NCBI RefSeq assembly: GCF_030676415.1
Contig: NZ_JAUUTW010000017.1
Coordinates: forward strand, 59,776-123,775
Reading direction: 5' to 3'
DNA length: 64,000 nt
DNA from: Peribacillus frigoritolerans
GTDB lineage: Bacteria > Bacillota > Bacilli > Bacillales > DSM-1321
Part shown: positions 33,658 to 42,440 of the stretch, in pieces
Layout of the letters: every line of letters starts with the position of its first letter
How positions within the stretch are numbered: position 1 is the stretch's first letter
The notes under the pieces: model-generated
What the model saw: only the letters and a program-made list of their open reading frames with translations
What the model was told of the DNA's origin: nothing
Database searches by the model: none
Position numbers and translations under genes: made by a program

Positions 33658-33936
33658 ATGAATCAATTATTAATAATTACATCAATAATCCTATTTCTTC
33701 TAGCGTACCTTGTAGGAGTAAAAAAGCATACTTGGCTATTATCTGGTTACAATCAAAAACGTGTAAGAGACCAAAATAAACTGGCAAGATTGGTAGGCTC
33801 TTATAGCTTAGTAATTGGAATGATTATGTTCGGTGGTTCTTTTATTGACCGTCCCGATACACAAGTTTTATTTCCTATTATGATAATTGGTTATGTAATT
33901 CTACTTGGATATGTAAATACAAGAATGGTTGAATAA
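33658..33936 (+). CDS. DUF3784-like membrane protein
   Basis: A 92-residue protein with three membrane segments. The segment YLVGVKKHTWLLSGYNQKRV is the DUF3784 signature, a family of small Bacillus membrane proteins of unknown function often found near immunity or regulatory genes. AGGAGG lies 8 bases before the ATG. Single-gene cassette directly upstream of the recombinase. Confidence 0.8.
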   Translation: MNQLLIITSIILFLLAYLVGVKKHTWLLSGYNQKRVRDQNKLARLVGSYSLVIGMIMFGGSFIDRPDTQVLFPIMIIGYVILLGYVNTRMVE

Positions 33937-34016
33937 TATTTGTTGTGTTTGACTTTCTTATTTTCAATATTCTACAATCGGGCGCGATTCTTTAATAAGA
34001 ATCGTTTTTCTTAATG

Positions 34017-34095
34017 AACTAACGGGTGCGTTAGTTGAAGATCAGAGCTGTCTTAAGGCAGCTTTTTCTTCTTTAACTAACAGGTGTTATTGTTT
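34017..34095 (+). repeat. attC-like cassette site 17, next to the recombinase
   Basis: Left: AACTAAC, GGGTGC, GTTAGTT. Hairpin AGAGCTGTCTTAAGGCAGCT. The right half is unusual: AACTAAC, AGGTGTT, ATTGTTT, with a left-type spacer. It lies 86 bases before the recombinase gene, the place where an integron would have its attI. A second hairpin GCGATTCTTTAATAAGAATCG lies just upstream (33,985-34,006). Confidence 0.85.
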
Positions 34096-34180
34096 AATGA
34101 AAACTCTACTAATCTAGTATAATAGTTCTTCTTTTGACTATACTGTCTATTAATATGGTATAGATTGGAAAGAAACAGGT

Positions 34181-35020
34181 ATGATCTTAACTGATGTATG
34201 GGGTTTATATAAGGCAGATAAGCAAATCCAAGGTTATTCTCAACAAACATTAAAGGCCTATTATGTCCAATTTAACTTGTTGGTGAATAGTTTTGGAAAT
34301 ATATCCATTCAAGAACTTTCAACTAATTCTCTTAAAGCTTATCTGGGAAAAGCAGCTGAAAAGCTTAAGCCATCCAGTCTGGGTCACAGAATTCGATTTA
34401 TTAAATCTTTATTTAGATGGGCTCAGGATGAACATTTAATTAATGGAAATCCTGCTTCCAAAATCAAGGAACCAAAATTAGAATTAAGGGTACCAAAATA
34501 CTTGTCTGAAGAGGAAATTGAACATTTGCGGGAAGCTTGTCATACAACATTCGAAAATGCTTTATTTGAGTTTATGTATTCAACAGGATGTAGAATTGGT
34601 GAAGCAATAACTCTAGATAGGGCCTCAATCAATTTCTCTAATCAATCAGCAATCGTTTTAGGTAAAGGGCGTAAAGAACGAGAAGTATATTTCAATACTC
34701 GTTGTGAAATATGGTTGAAGCGATATTTAAGTGAGCGAAAAGATCATGAGGAAGCACTATTTGTGACAACACGCGCACCCCATCGAATGAGTATTTCTCA
34801 AGCGAGAAACATTATAAAACTGGTAGCAAAGAGAACGGACATTAAAAAGAGCATTCATCCCCACCAGCTTAGACATAGTTATGCCACAAATTTATTGAAT
34901 AATGGAGCGCCTCTAGAAGTGATTCAAAATTTAATGGGTCATGAAAAAAGTGAAACCACAAAAATATATGCATATCTAAGTGGTGCAATGCGGAGAGACT
35001 TGTATAGAAAGTATTTTTAA
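34181..35020 (+). CDS. Tyrosine recombinase, candidate cassette recombinase
   Basis: A 279-residue XerC/D-like integrase. The N-terminal SAM-like core-binding domain spans 1-100 and the catalytic domain 105-279. All six catalytic residues are visible: Arg138 (TGCRIGEA), Lys162 (GKGRKE), His228 and Arg231 (HPHQLRH), His254 (MGHEKS) and Tyr263 (TTKIYAYLS). It is shorter than IntI integrases (about 320-340) and there is no insertion between Lys162 and His228 where IntI proteins carry their extra helix. It lies in the middle of the array, flanked by site 17 and a left half-site. It is the only intact site-specific recombinase in the window, so it is the natural candidate to move the cassettes. 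ATG assigned; a weak GGAAAG ribosome site precedes it. Confidence 0.93.
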   Translation: MILTDVWGLYKADKQIQGYSQQTLKAYYVQFNLLVNSFGNISIQELSTNSLKAYLGKAAEKLKPSSLGHRIRFIKSLFRWAQDEHLINGNPASKIKEPKLELRVPKYLSEEEIEHLREACHTTFENALFEFMYSTGCRIGEAITLDRASINFSNQSAIVLGKGRKEREVYFNTRCEIWLKRYLSERKDHEEALFVTTRAPHRMSISQARNIIKLVAKRTDIKKSIHPHQLRHSYATNLLNNGAPLEVIQNLMGHEKSETTKIYAYLSGAMRRDLYRKYF

Positions 35021-35038
35021 GGGACCAAGGTCCTTTTT
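35021..35038 (+). terminator. Terminator of the recombinase gene
   Basis: GGACC-AA-GGTCC followed by TTTTTATTTT, immediately after the stop. Confidence 0.8.
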
Positions 35039-35053
35039 ATTTTGTTCTTAATA

Positions 35054-35073
35054 AACTATCGAGTGCGTTAGTT
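35054..35073 (+). repeat. Left half-site after the recombinase
   Basis: AACTATC, GAGTGC, GTTAGTT, without a recognisable right half. The recombinase gene is therefore itself enclosed by cassette-type sequence. Confidence 0.8.
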
Positions 35074-35091
35074 GAAGAAGAACCCCAAAAA

Positions 35092-35118
35092 AGGACCTCC
35101 CAAAGTCCTGTATTTTTT
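35092..35118 (+). terminator. Small terminator-like hairpin after the recombinase half-site
   Basis: AGGAC / GTCCT around a CTCCCAAA loop, followed by GTATTTTTT. The rest of the interval to 35286 shows nothing recognisable. Confidence 0.5.
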
Positions 35119-35286
35119 ACTGATTGTAAACATTATCGTTTAACAGAGCCTTTCATAAAAACGAAACGTATAGTGGGAATTCCTTTATTGTCAGAAATCC
35201 CTAAAAAAGATTAAGTTTGCTGAAGGTATGTTTCTTACGGTTTGAATCCTTATGAATTCATTTAAATAACAGCTTTTAAGGTAAGA

Positions 35287-36021
35287 TTAGATTATGTCAC
35301 GTTTAGTAAAACTTTTCACACCGTAAAGTAGTAGAACGATGAAGGTCCCAATTAAAAGTGTGTAAAATAAAATATAAGATTGAATAGGCGATTCATCCTC
35401 CGGTGACATGGCTAACATAGGTTGTGTCCATGGATATATCTGTCCAAGTGGTGTACTGGCAATAATAATGGAAGGAAGCGTAAAAACAATGCTAATAGCA
35501 AGTGGTATTCCATATGTTTTAGCTCGGATGGATATAATGAGTTGTAGCAAGATCAAAGGTAAACAAGCAAAAATCCCCCTGATCACGAACCCTAATATTG
35601 TAATAATAGGAGGACTACCTTCCATTCCTTCCATATAACCAAATCCAACAAAAAAGATGAATAAAATTAACATTGTAATGACTACCATGCGGACCACTGT
35701 TAAGAATTTCCCTAAAAAGATGTCTGAGTGTTTGATTGGTAAAGCTAAAAGTTGTTTCCATCCTCCTCCGACATGTTCTCCCCGACAAACAAGTGCTGCA
35801 TAAATGCCCACCATAATTGGCAATACAAAAGGGCCCATAAACAAGGCAACTTGTGTCCAAGCTTCTACCCATGGATTATCTCCAGGACTCATAAAAAGAT
35901 CATAGTTTTTAAAGAAATTAGTATATGCTAGGAGAACACCTAGTAAGGGGCCTATCAAATAAAGTATCCATAACTTTGAGCGCTTTAGTTTTAACCGTTC
36001 AACAAATAAGATGTTTTTCAA
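35287..36021 (-). CDS. ABC-2 permease, lantibiotic-immunity type (LanG-like)
   Basis: About 244 residues with six membrane segments. The start LKNILFVERLKLKRSKLWIL closely parallels the partner permease (KILWADQIKLKRSSLFIV), and CRGEHVGGGWKQLLALPI matches SIIANIEHQANGWKQTLSLP in the partner, the signature of MutG/SpaG/NisG-type permeases. I use TTG 36021 with GGGAGGG upstream; the frame extends to 36060 over the preceding gene. Last gene of the minus-strand ABC operon. Confidence 0.85.
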   Translation of the reverse strand: MKNILFVERLKLKRSKLWILYLIGPLLGVLLAYTNFFKNYDLFMSPGDNPWVEAWTQVALFMGPFVLPIMVGIYAALVCRGEHVGGGWKQLLALPIKHSDIFLGKFLTVVRMVVITMLILFIFFVGFGYMEGMEGSPPIITILGFVIRGIFACLPLILLQLIISIRAKTYGIPLAISIVFTLPSIIIASTPLGQIYPWTQPMLAMSPEDESPIQSYILFYTLLIGTFIVLLLYGVKSFTKRDII

Positions 36022-36037
36022 GTATTTCCCTCCCTTT

Positions 36038-36796
36038 TTACAAAACATCGCGTTTAGCAAAATGAATAGATCCTATAAACAAAAGGATTGTTCCTACCAA
36101 AAGACTGATGATAAGGTAGGCTGAAAAATCGGGATTATACGCTATGCCTTCATACTGTAAAATAACCGTTGAAGACTGACTAGGATAAGCAAGTGGAAAC
36201 CATCTCGTCGTTTGAGAAGCAGCCAAAAACAGGCCCATCATGGCTGATACGGATCCAATAAGAATCGAGAATGCCTGGTTTTTAAAAATCATGGATAACC
36301 ATAGCTGGAAAGCCAATATAGGCAACACTGTAATCAACATGCCGTAACAATCGCCGAGCAACAGCCCCCATGGCAAACTTCCTTCAAACACTAACATCTT
36401 TCCTAACAACACCATGCCAACTAGAAAAATAGAAAGAGAAAGGAATAAACTAACCACTAACCAAACAAATTTACTTAAATAGATTCGAACTCTTGAAATG
36501 GGTAATGACAGCGTTTGTTTCCATCCGTTCGCCTGATGTTCGATATTTGCTATTATTGACGCAGCAAGTGTGGCGGCTAACGGAAAACCAAGGCCGAATA
36601 ATAAACTATTATCATACAATAAATACATCCACATAGAGCCGGCATGGAACATTTCAGCTTGTTTTTCCACATACTCAACTCGATATGTGAGATTCACCAA
36701 TTCATATGCCAAGATCAGTAAGGGGACCAATAAGACTACAATAAATAACGAGGAACGTTTTAGCTTTATTTGATCCGCCCATAATATCTTTTTCAT
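36038..36796 (-). CDS. ABC-2 permease, lantibiotic-immunity type (LanE-like)
   Basis: A 252-residue membrane protein with six segments, homologous along its length to the next permease. It overlaps the ATPase gene by four bases, so translation is coupled. With the ATPase it forms a LanFEG-type exporter that removes lantibiotics or bacitracin-like peptides from the membrane. Confidence 0.85.
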   Translation of the reverse strand: MKKILWADQIKLKRSSLFIVVLLVPLLILAYELVNLTYRVEYVEKQAEMFHAGSMWMYLLYDNSLLFGLGFPLAATLAASIIANIEHQANGWKQTLSLPISRVRIYLSKFVWLVVSLFLSLSIFLVGMVLLGKMLVFEGSLPWGLLLGDCYGMLITVLPILAFQLWLSMIFKNQAFSILIGSVSAMMGLFLAASQTTRWFPLAYPSQSSTVILQYEGIAYNPDFSAYLIISLLVGTILLFIGSIHFAKRDVL

Positions 36797-37704
36797 AGAC
36801 TTCCCTCGGTTCCGGTTAATTCCAAGAAAATATCTTCGAGCGACCGTTTAACTTCTTCAAGCCGATACACAGATACTCCCGAATGCACAAGAATGGAGTT
36901 AATCTCTGAAACAAACTCTGGTTCTGTTTGGGCCAACCACAAAAAGTCTTTTTGCATTTCAACCTTTAATCCTTTCCCTTTTAATAGTGTCTTTGCTTTG
37001 ATTACGTCGCTTACCCCGACTTTTAATAATGGTTTACGTTTTTGTCGTAATCGTTCTATCGAATCTTGGAAAATCATTTTTCCGTTATTAATGATTCCTA
37101 CTTGTGTAGCCATTTGATCTATTTCACTCAACAAATGACTGGATACAAGAACACTCATTCCTGACTTTGGTAATTCTTTTATCAGCTCTCTCATTTCTTG
37201 GATGCCCGACGGATCCAAACCGTTTGTGGGTTCATCCAAAATCAATAAATCTGGACTGCTTAACAGAGCTGCAGCAATCCCAAGACGCTGCTTCATTCCA
37301 AGGGAATACTCTTTTGTTAGCCGGTTAGCTACTTTAGTTAATCTGACAATTTCCAGAACTTCATTGACTCGTTTTTCGGGTATATCCCGTAACCTACGAA
37401 TGGCCTCTAAGTTTTCGTAACCAGTTAAGTTGCCATAATACGTTGGAGACTCGACTAGTGACCCGATTCGTTGTAAAATTTGCAAACGATTCTTGATTAG
37501 GTTCTGGCCAAAGATTTCAATACTTCCTTTTGTTGGTTTAATCAAACCTAGTAACATTCGGATTGTTGTTGTTTTACCAGCACCGTTTGGACCGAGAAAG
37601 CCGTAAATTTGCCCACGTTCGATCCGTAAATTTAACTCATCTACGGATGTGTGCTTCTTATACTTTTTGGTCAGTTCGTTCGTGACAACGATTTGATCAT
37701 TCAT
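36793..37704 (-). CDS. ABC transporter ATPase, lantibiotic/bacitracin type (LanF/BcrA-like)
   Basis: A 303-residue ATPase. Walker A GPNGAGKTT near residue 42, Q-loop LVESPT, signature YSLGMKQRLG, Walker B LLILDEPTNGLD and the His switch SSHLL are all intact; the C-terminal extension of about 85 residues is typical of BcrA/LanF proteins. It is the first gene of the three-gene operon and is divergent from the response regulator gene at 37946. The pairing of LanFEG with a SpaRK-like two-component system suggests inducible immunity to a cell-wall peptide. Confidence 0.92.
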   Translation of the reverse strand: MNDQIVVTNELTKKYKKHTSVDELNLRIERGQIYGFLGPNGAGKTTTIRMLLGLIKPTKGSIEIFGQNLIKNRLQILQRIGSLVESPTYYGNLTGYENLEAIRRLRDIPEKRVNEVLEIVRLTKVANRLTKEYSLGMKQRLGIAAALLSSPDLLILDEPTNGLDPSGIQEMRELIKELPKSGMSVLVSSHLLSEIDQMATQVGIINNGKMIFQDSIERLRQKRKPLLKVGVSDVIKAKTLLKGKGLKVEMQKDFLWLAQTEPEFVSEINSILVHSGVSVYRLEEVKRSLEDIFLELTGTEGSL

Positions 37705-37945
37705 ATGCTACTCACCTCACTTCTATCGTAAACGAAAGTTTTTAAACACGAACGAAACTCTTACTAAACATTTGTTTAACGACTTTCTAGGAATATTTCT
37801 ATTTAATATGATAAGCCTCAATAACCACAGGGTTATAAAAAAATTGAATATTTAGAATCCTGAACGGGGTATTAATTCTTTTCTATAACTACGTTGCAAG
37901 CCAACCCTTTCATGTAAAATAATAAGATAGAAGGGGAGGATACAT

Positions 37946-38671
37946 ATGACTTTCAAGCTCGAAGAGCATAAAATCCTGATGGTTGATGACGATCAGCATA
38001 TCCTAGATTTATTAATAACTGTCTTTGAGAAGGAAGGGTTTCATAATATCTTAACAGCCATTACAGGAACCGAGGCCCTCTTAAAAACAACACAAGAAAA
38101 TCCGAACATTATATTGTTGGACGTTATGCTGCCAGACATTGATGGCTTTACTCTATGTAGCAAATTTCGCTCGCATACAAATGCCCCCATACTGTTTTTA
38201 ACAGCAAAAGCAACAGATTTAGATAAATTGCAGGGGTTTAGTTTTGGTGGAGATGACTATATTACGAAACCCTTTAACCCATTAGAGGTTGTAGCTCGTG
38301 TCAAAGCTCAATTAAAGCGAACTCCTCAAGTTTCCTCATCTCACTCTCTAAAGCAGGTGTTTGATTATGACTATTTTAAAATAGACCCCAATATGGGAAG
38401 ACTTATTGTTGATGGAACAAGGATAGAATGCCCAACCCAAGAGATGAAACTTTTGCTCTATTTTTGTAAACACCCTAATCAAATTTTGAGCAAACATCAA
38501 CTTTATAAAGATGTATGGGGGGAATTTTATGGTGGGGATAGCACCGTAATGGTACATGTACGCCGATTACGTGAAAAAATAGAGGCAGATCCAAGCAGAC
38601 CTAAATGGATTAAAACAGTTCGGGGATTAGGTTATATATTTGAAGCTGCAACAAGCGAGGATATAAAGTGA
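37946..38671 (+). CDS. OmpR-family response regulator
   Basis: A 241-residue regulator. The receiver domain spans about 10-120, with DDD near residue 15, the phospho-acceptor Asp in LLDVMLPDIDG near 58 and Lys in YITKPFNP near 108. The winged-helix DNA-binding domain follows (IECPTQEMKLLLYF ... VHVRRLREKIE ... VRGLGYIFE). GGGGAGG precedes the ATG. Its last bases overlap the kinase start. It presumably activates the divergent ABC operon. Confidence 0.93.
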   Translation: MTFKLEEHKILMVDDDQHILDLLITVFEKEGFHNILTAITGTEALLKTTQENPNIILLDVMLPDIDGFTLCSKFRSHTNAPILFLTAKATDLDKLQGFSFGGDDYITKPFNPLEVVARVKAQLKRTPQVSSSHSLKQVFDYDYFKIDPNMGRLIVDGTRIECPTQEMKLLLYFCKHPNQILSKHQLYKDVWGEFYGGDSTVMVHVRRLREKIEADPSRPKWIKTVRGLGYIFEAATSEDIK

Positions 38672-40089
38672 AATTAAGAAATCGAGTGGCATTTTACTTT
38701 GTATCACGTCTTTTCTGGCTCATGCTTATTTGGGGTTCACTCATCGTGATTAGTACGCTTTTGTTCAGCTTCTTTCTAGGGCATAACAAAATTGAAACTC
38801 CACGCTTATCAATTAGCAAAATTGTTGCTGATACGGTTGTTAGAGATCAACAACTTTCAATCAACTCGAAAACAAAGGAAGATTTATTAAAGAACCAGAT
38901 GTGGATTCAGGTATTAGATGAACAGGGAAATGAGATCTTCTTCTTTAATAAACCCAAAACCATACCGAATCATTATATACCTGGAGAGCTAGTATCAGAT
39001 TACCTATATCCTGCCAAAAAGGGGTATCAATTATCTACATGGTATGAAACCAAAAACAATCAAGATTTAACATGGGTGTTAGGGAAACCAATGAAAAGCA
39101 ATAATCCATTTCTTTATTGGATGAATAATCTGTGGATTCTTTCCATCATTGTAATAGGAATTTTAATTGCCTTATTTTTCGGGAAACAATTAGGTGCTCC
39201 ATTGCTGTATATGGTTTCCTGGATTGAAAATCTATCTAAAGGAAAATATGAAGAACCCTTTGGAAATTTTCATTTTAAAAAACGCCTACTCAATAAAGCC
39301 GAATATAAAACATATCAAGAATTGATGCAATCACTTTCTAAACTTACATCAACCCTTCAGAAAAACACAGAAGAAAGAGAGTTATTAGAAAAGACACGGG
39401 AAGAATGGATGACAGGCGTATCCCATGACTTAAAAACTCCTTTATCTGTTATTAAGGGCTATACTGTACTATTATCTTCAACTGAATATGATTGGGAACA
39501 AGATAAAGTGCGTCACTTTGCTAGAACCATGGAAGAACGTGTGGAGTATATGGAGCAACTGATTGAAGACTTTAGCTTAACTTTTCAATTGAAAAATGAG
39601 GCTCTTCCTATACAACGTGAAGAAAAAAATTTAGTAGAAGTCATCAACAACGTTTTGGAACAACTGAAAAGATTGCCAGAATCAGAAAATAAGATTTTCT
39701 CTTTTGAACCTAACAATAATACAATTATTTTTAACATGGATGAAAGATATTTAAAGCGAGCAGTTGAAAATTTAATTGCGAATAGTATCAAACACAACCC
39801 TCCAAATACTAAAGTTAGAATCATATTACATGAGGATTCGCTTGAAAGAGAAATTCAACTTACAATCGAGGACGATGGGGTAGGAATGGACCAAGAAACA
39901 GTTGAACGCTTATTCGACCGTTATTTTAGAGGAATAAGTGCTTCTTCTAATATTTCAGGTACTGGTTTAGGGATGGCAATTGCAAGACAAATTGTTATAG
40001 CTCATGATGGTTATATTGAAATAGATAGTAAACCTCAACTTGGTACCAAATGTAATATTATTTTTCCACTAAAACGGGGGGTTAGCTGA
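38668..40089 (+). CDS. Sensor histidine kinase whose C-terminus is encoded by a cassette site
   Basis: A 473-residue kinase starting at GTG, coupled to the regulator by a GTGA overlap. Two membrane helices (about 14-36 and 148-170) flank an extracellular loop of about 110 residues; then a linker, the H-box GVSHDLKTPLSVIKGY and the ATPase motifs NLIANSIKHN, DDGVGMD and GTGLGMAI. The final residues KRGVS are read from the left half of site 19 (ACTAAAACGGGGGGTTAGCTGA), which also supplies the stop codon. SpaK/CprK-like by context. The extracellular loop is long enough for direct peptide sensing. Confidence 0.92.
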   Translation: MKLRNRVAFYFVSRLFWLMLIWGSLIVISTLLFSFFLGHNKIETPRLSISKIVADTVVRDQQLSINSKTKEDLLKNQMWIQVLDEQGNEIFFFNKPKTIPNHYIPGELVSDYLYPAKKGYQLSTWYETKNNQDLTWVLGKPMKSNNPFLYWMNNLWILSIIVIGILIALFFGKQLGAPLLYMVSWIENLSKGKYEEPFGNFHFKKRLLNKAEYKTYQELMQSLSKLTSTLQKNTEERELLEKTREEWMTGVSHDLKTPLSVIKGYTVLLSSTEYDWEQDKVRHFARTMEERVEYMEQLIEDFSLTFQLKNEALPIQREEKNLVEVINNVLEQLKRLPESENKIFSFEPNNNTIIFNMDERYLKRAVENLIANSIKHNPPNTKVRIILHEDSLEREIQLTIEDDGVGMDQETVERLFDRYFRGISASSNISGTGLGMAIARQIVIAHDGYIEIDSKPQLGTKCNIIFPLKRGVS

Positions 40090-40148
40090 AGATTAGAGCT
40101 GTCTTTAAGGCAGCTCTTTCTTTATGCAACTAACGGGGCAGGTTAGTT
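40067..40148 (+). repeat. attC-like cassette site 19
   Basis: Complete. Left: CACTAAA, ACGGGGG, GTTAGCT, overlapping the kinase gene end. Hairpin GAGCTGTCTTTAAGGCAGCTC. Right: AACTAAC, GGGGCAG, GTTAGTT. It closes a five-gene cassette of about 5 kb. Confidence 0.9.
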
Positions 40149-40285
40149 CAACAAAATTATGATTTAACTCAAAAATACGATTATAAGTGTAGCTTGATTC
40201 AGGCTTATATCTAGAGAATCCAAATATTGGTATGATACAGTAAATATAAGGAATGTATAGATATCATAACGAGGTGGGACGAGAA

Positions 40286-40753
40286 ATGATAAAGGGTCTT
40301 TACGAGGCACATTTACCTGTAAGTAATCTTGAAAACTCAATGAAATTTTATAAAAAGTTAGATTTAGAAATTGCATATCAAAATGATAGATTAGCTTTCT
40401 TCTGGATTGAGAAAGGTAAAAGTTGGCTTGGTCTTTGGGAAACAAACCATGTAGAAATTCCGTACCATCCTTCAATACGACATGTAGCTTTACAAATAGA
40501 TATAGAGGACATGACATCAGCAAAAGATTGGTTAAATAGTAAAGGAATCGAAGTTCGTACAACCTTTGACTTAACTGAAGAACAACAACCTTTAGTTCTT
40601 GATAACAATCCACAAGCTCACGCAGCTATTTATTTTGATGACCCAGACGGAAATGCTCTTGAATTGATTGCTCCTTTAAGATTGGACTTTGAGGAATATT
40701 TTGGAGACATGTCATTAGAGGATTGGTATAGACGAAATACTGCTCACAACTAA
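40286..40753 (+). CDS. VOC-family protein (glyoxalase/drug-binding fold)
   Basis: A 155-residue protein with two beta-alpha-beta modules: YEAHLPVSNLENSMKFYKKL, then AFFWIEKGKSWLGLWE, RHVALQIDIEDM and YFDDPDGNALELIAPL. Metal ligands of VOC enzymes correspond to His in the first strand (EAHL), His in RHVAL and Glu in LELI. ATG 40286 follows GAGGTGGG. A clear relative, frameshifted, forms another cassette at 50133. Possible roles are fosfomycin- or bleomycin-type resistance or dioxygenase activity; nothing narrows it. Confidence 0.85.
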   Translation: MIKGLYEAHLPVSNLENSMKFYKKLDLEIAYQNDRLAFFWIEKGKSWLGLWETNHVEIPYHPSIRHVALQIDIEDMTSAKDWLNSKGIEVRTTFDLTEEQQPLVLDNNPQAHAAIYFDDPDGNALELIAPLRLDFEEYFGDMSLEDWYRRNTAHN

Positions 40754-40766
40754 TTCTGCTCTGCTT

Positions 40767-40848
40767 CAGTAACGGATTATTGAGTTTAACAAGGGGATTG
40801 CTGTGGTAATCCTTTTCTTTATGCAACTAAACCAGCTAATAGTTAGTC
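40767..40848 (+). repeat. attC-like cassette site 20
   Basis: Complete, drifted. Left: CAGTAAC, GGATTA, TTGAGTT. Hairpin GGATTGCTGTGGTAATCC, compensated pairing. Right: AACTAAA, CCAGCTAATA, GTTAGTC, with a longer spacer. Confidence 0.75.
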
Positions 40849-40969
40849 AACATTTTTCAATGAAAACTTAAAATATTTCATGCTATACTAAATTTGTGCA
40901 TGCCAAATAACCTTCCAATGAACCGTATTTGGAAAGTTTTGTGCTATTTAGTTATACTTTTAAACTAGG

Positions 40970-42199
40970 TTAGATCTTGGAAAGTCGAGTTATTTTGTAA
41001 TAGTGCATAAATCCATTGTAGAAGCTTATTAGACATGCTATCACAGCTACTTTAAAGGGCTTTCCTTCTTCACGTTTCTTATCATAGAACTCTCGTAATC
41101 TCTTGTTCCGAGGGATGATTTCATCTGTCGTTTTCTTCTTGCGACAATCACGAATGGCACAACGAACGGCCATATATAAGGCATGTCGTAGTCTGCCAGA
41201 ACCTCTTTTGGTAATCCTATTTACTGTGCCTTTAAATTTACCTGATTCAAAGATACTTGGATCAATTCCGGCAAATGCCACTAGTTTTTTAGGGTGATTA
41301 AACCGATCAATCTCTCCAATTTCAGAAATAATCGTTGCAGCGATTTTTTCACCGATTCCAGGGATGGATTGGATAATCTTATATTCTTCAATTTCTTTTG
41401 CCAAAGCATCTATCTCGTCTTCAAACCTGGATAGGTGATTTTGGTATTCTAGAAGCATTTTTATATACATCTCTAGGCTTAAAATGTGACTCTGATATAA
41501 AGTTCTCTGAAAAGGATTTCGAGCTGAGGCAGCCATAAGTTTCTCTGCCTTTGTATTCGCCCACTTTCTAGAACGACTTGGACAAAGTTCATTAATCCTA
41601 TTTGCTACAGTTTCTTCACCGACTGCTAATATGTCTTCAGAAGTAGGGAATTCTAATAGAGTAAGCAAAGAAACAACCGAATACAAATCTCCAAAAACCC
41701 CTCTATATTCAGGAAATACTTGATCAAGAACAGCCTGAAACTGTAGTTTTGTTTGTACATAGATACCTGTTATATTTGCATGTTGTCTTGAAAGATTACG
41801 AAGATTTAAGAGTTGTATCCCTCGTTTTTTATAAGGCTCTAAATCCTCTTTATAGTACAGCTCGCAGAGGTGACGTGCATCGATTAAATCTGTCTTTACT
41901 TTCCGTAAACTAGAGCTCTTCGCACGATAAGAAATGAGTGGGTTAACGATAATTAATAAGTAACTTCTCTCCTCAAAATACTGCACAATGGGCGTATGAT
42001 AATGCCCAGTAGACTCTAAAACGACCGGAGGTCGAATTCCTGTTATGTTTTCTATCTCTCTAAGATATTGGTGTAAGCTCTCTAGTCCTTCAATGGTATG
42101 TGCTACTTTAAAACTTCTTTTATAAGGCTTCTTTTTATCCAAGAACGCTTGAACCTGACTTTCACCTTTCGCTACATCCAGACCAACCACTGGATTCAT
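40970..42199 (-). CDS. IS110-family transposase
   Basis: A 409-residue DEDD recombinase. The N-terminal RuvC-like domain carries GLDVAKGE, then ESTGHYHTP and KTDLIDARHL with acidic catalytic residues; the C-terminal Transposase_20 domain includes IPGIGEKIAATIISEIGEI, FAGIDPSIFESGKF and the serine motif KRGSGRLRHALY. It looks complete. Start ATG preceded by GGAGGAG. IS110 transposases use a bridge RNA made from the element's non-coding end to select target sites. Confidence 0.93.
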   Translation of the reverse strand: MNPVVGLDVAKGESQVQAFLDKKKPYKRSFKVAHTIEGLESLHQYLREIENITGIRPPVVLESTGHYHTPIVQYFEERSYLLIIVNPLISYRAKSSSLRKVKTDLIDARHLCELYYKEDLEPYKKRGIQLLNLRNLSRQHANITGIYVQTKLQFQAVLDQVFPEYRGVFGDLYSVVSLLTLLEFPTSEDILAVGEETVANRINELCPSRSRKWANTKAEKLMAASARNPFQRTLYQSHILSLEMYIKMLLEYQNHLSRFEDEIDALAKEIEEYKIIQSIPGIGEKIAATIISEIGEIDRFNHPKKLVAFAGIDPSIFESGKFKGTVNRITKRGSGRLRHALYMAVRCAIRDCRKKKTTDEIIPRNKRLREFYDKKREEGKPFKVAVIACLISFYNGFMHYYKITRLSKI

Positions 42200-42209
42200 T
42201 TTTTATCTC

Positions 42210-42385
42210 CTCCAAAAACATATTATTGCCGGTAACCCCTAATCCTTCTTGCAGTATCATAGCTTCGCTTGTTATACGAGATCTTGGTCCCAACCAGCCA
42301 AATCATGTTTAAGCAAGTAGGGGGCGAACTGTTTAGTTGACGGGGTCCAAGCCCCACGGGCAGGAACGTTCTACCCCAGCTACCG
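42210..42385 (-). ncRNA. Candidate IS110 bridge RNA region
   Basis: The untranslated stretch upstream of the transposase (in its reading direction) is GC-rich compared with neighbours and rich in short complementary stretches, such as GGGGTCC near 42343 with the GCCCC at 42353 and CTTGGTCCC / GGGGTCCAAG. The position is where the bridge RNA of IS110-group elements is encoded. I cannot fold it or identify the target and donor loops here. Confidence 0.45.
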
Positions 42386-42440
42386 TTATCATATATCGAT
42401 ATAAAAATTGTTCAACCAGAAATATCTGGCTGACCTTATA

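Larger units (their letters stand above)
40850..42430 (-). mobile_element. IS110-family insertion element (approximate ends)
   Basis: The transposase gene and its structured upstream region lie between cassette site 20 and the second HIT cassette. IS110 elements have no terminal inverted repeats, so the ends are estimated from the loss of cassette sequence: 40849 on one side, and the ATACGAA stretch before GGGGCAG at 42448 on the other. The insertion seems to have removed the left half of the following cassette site. Confidence 0.65.
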
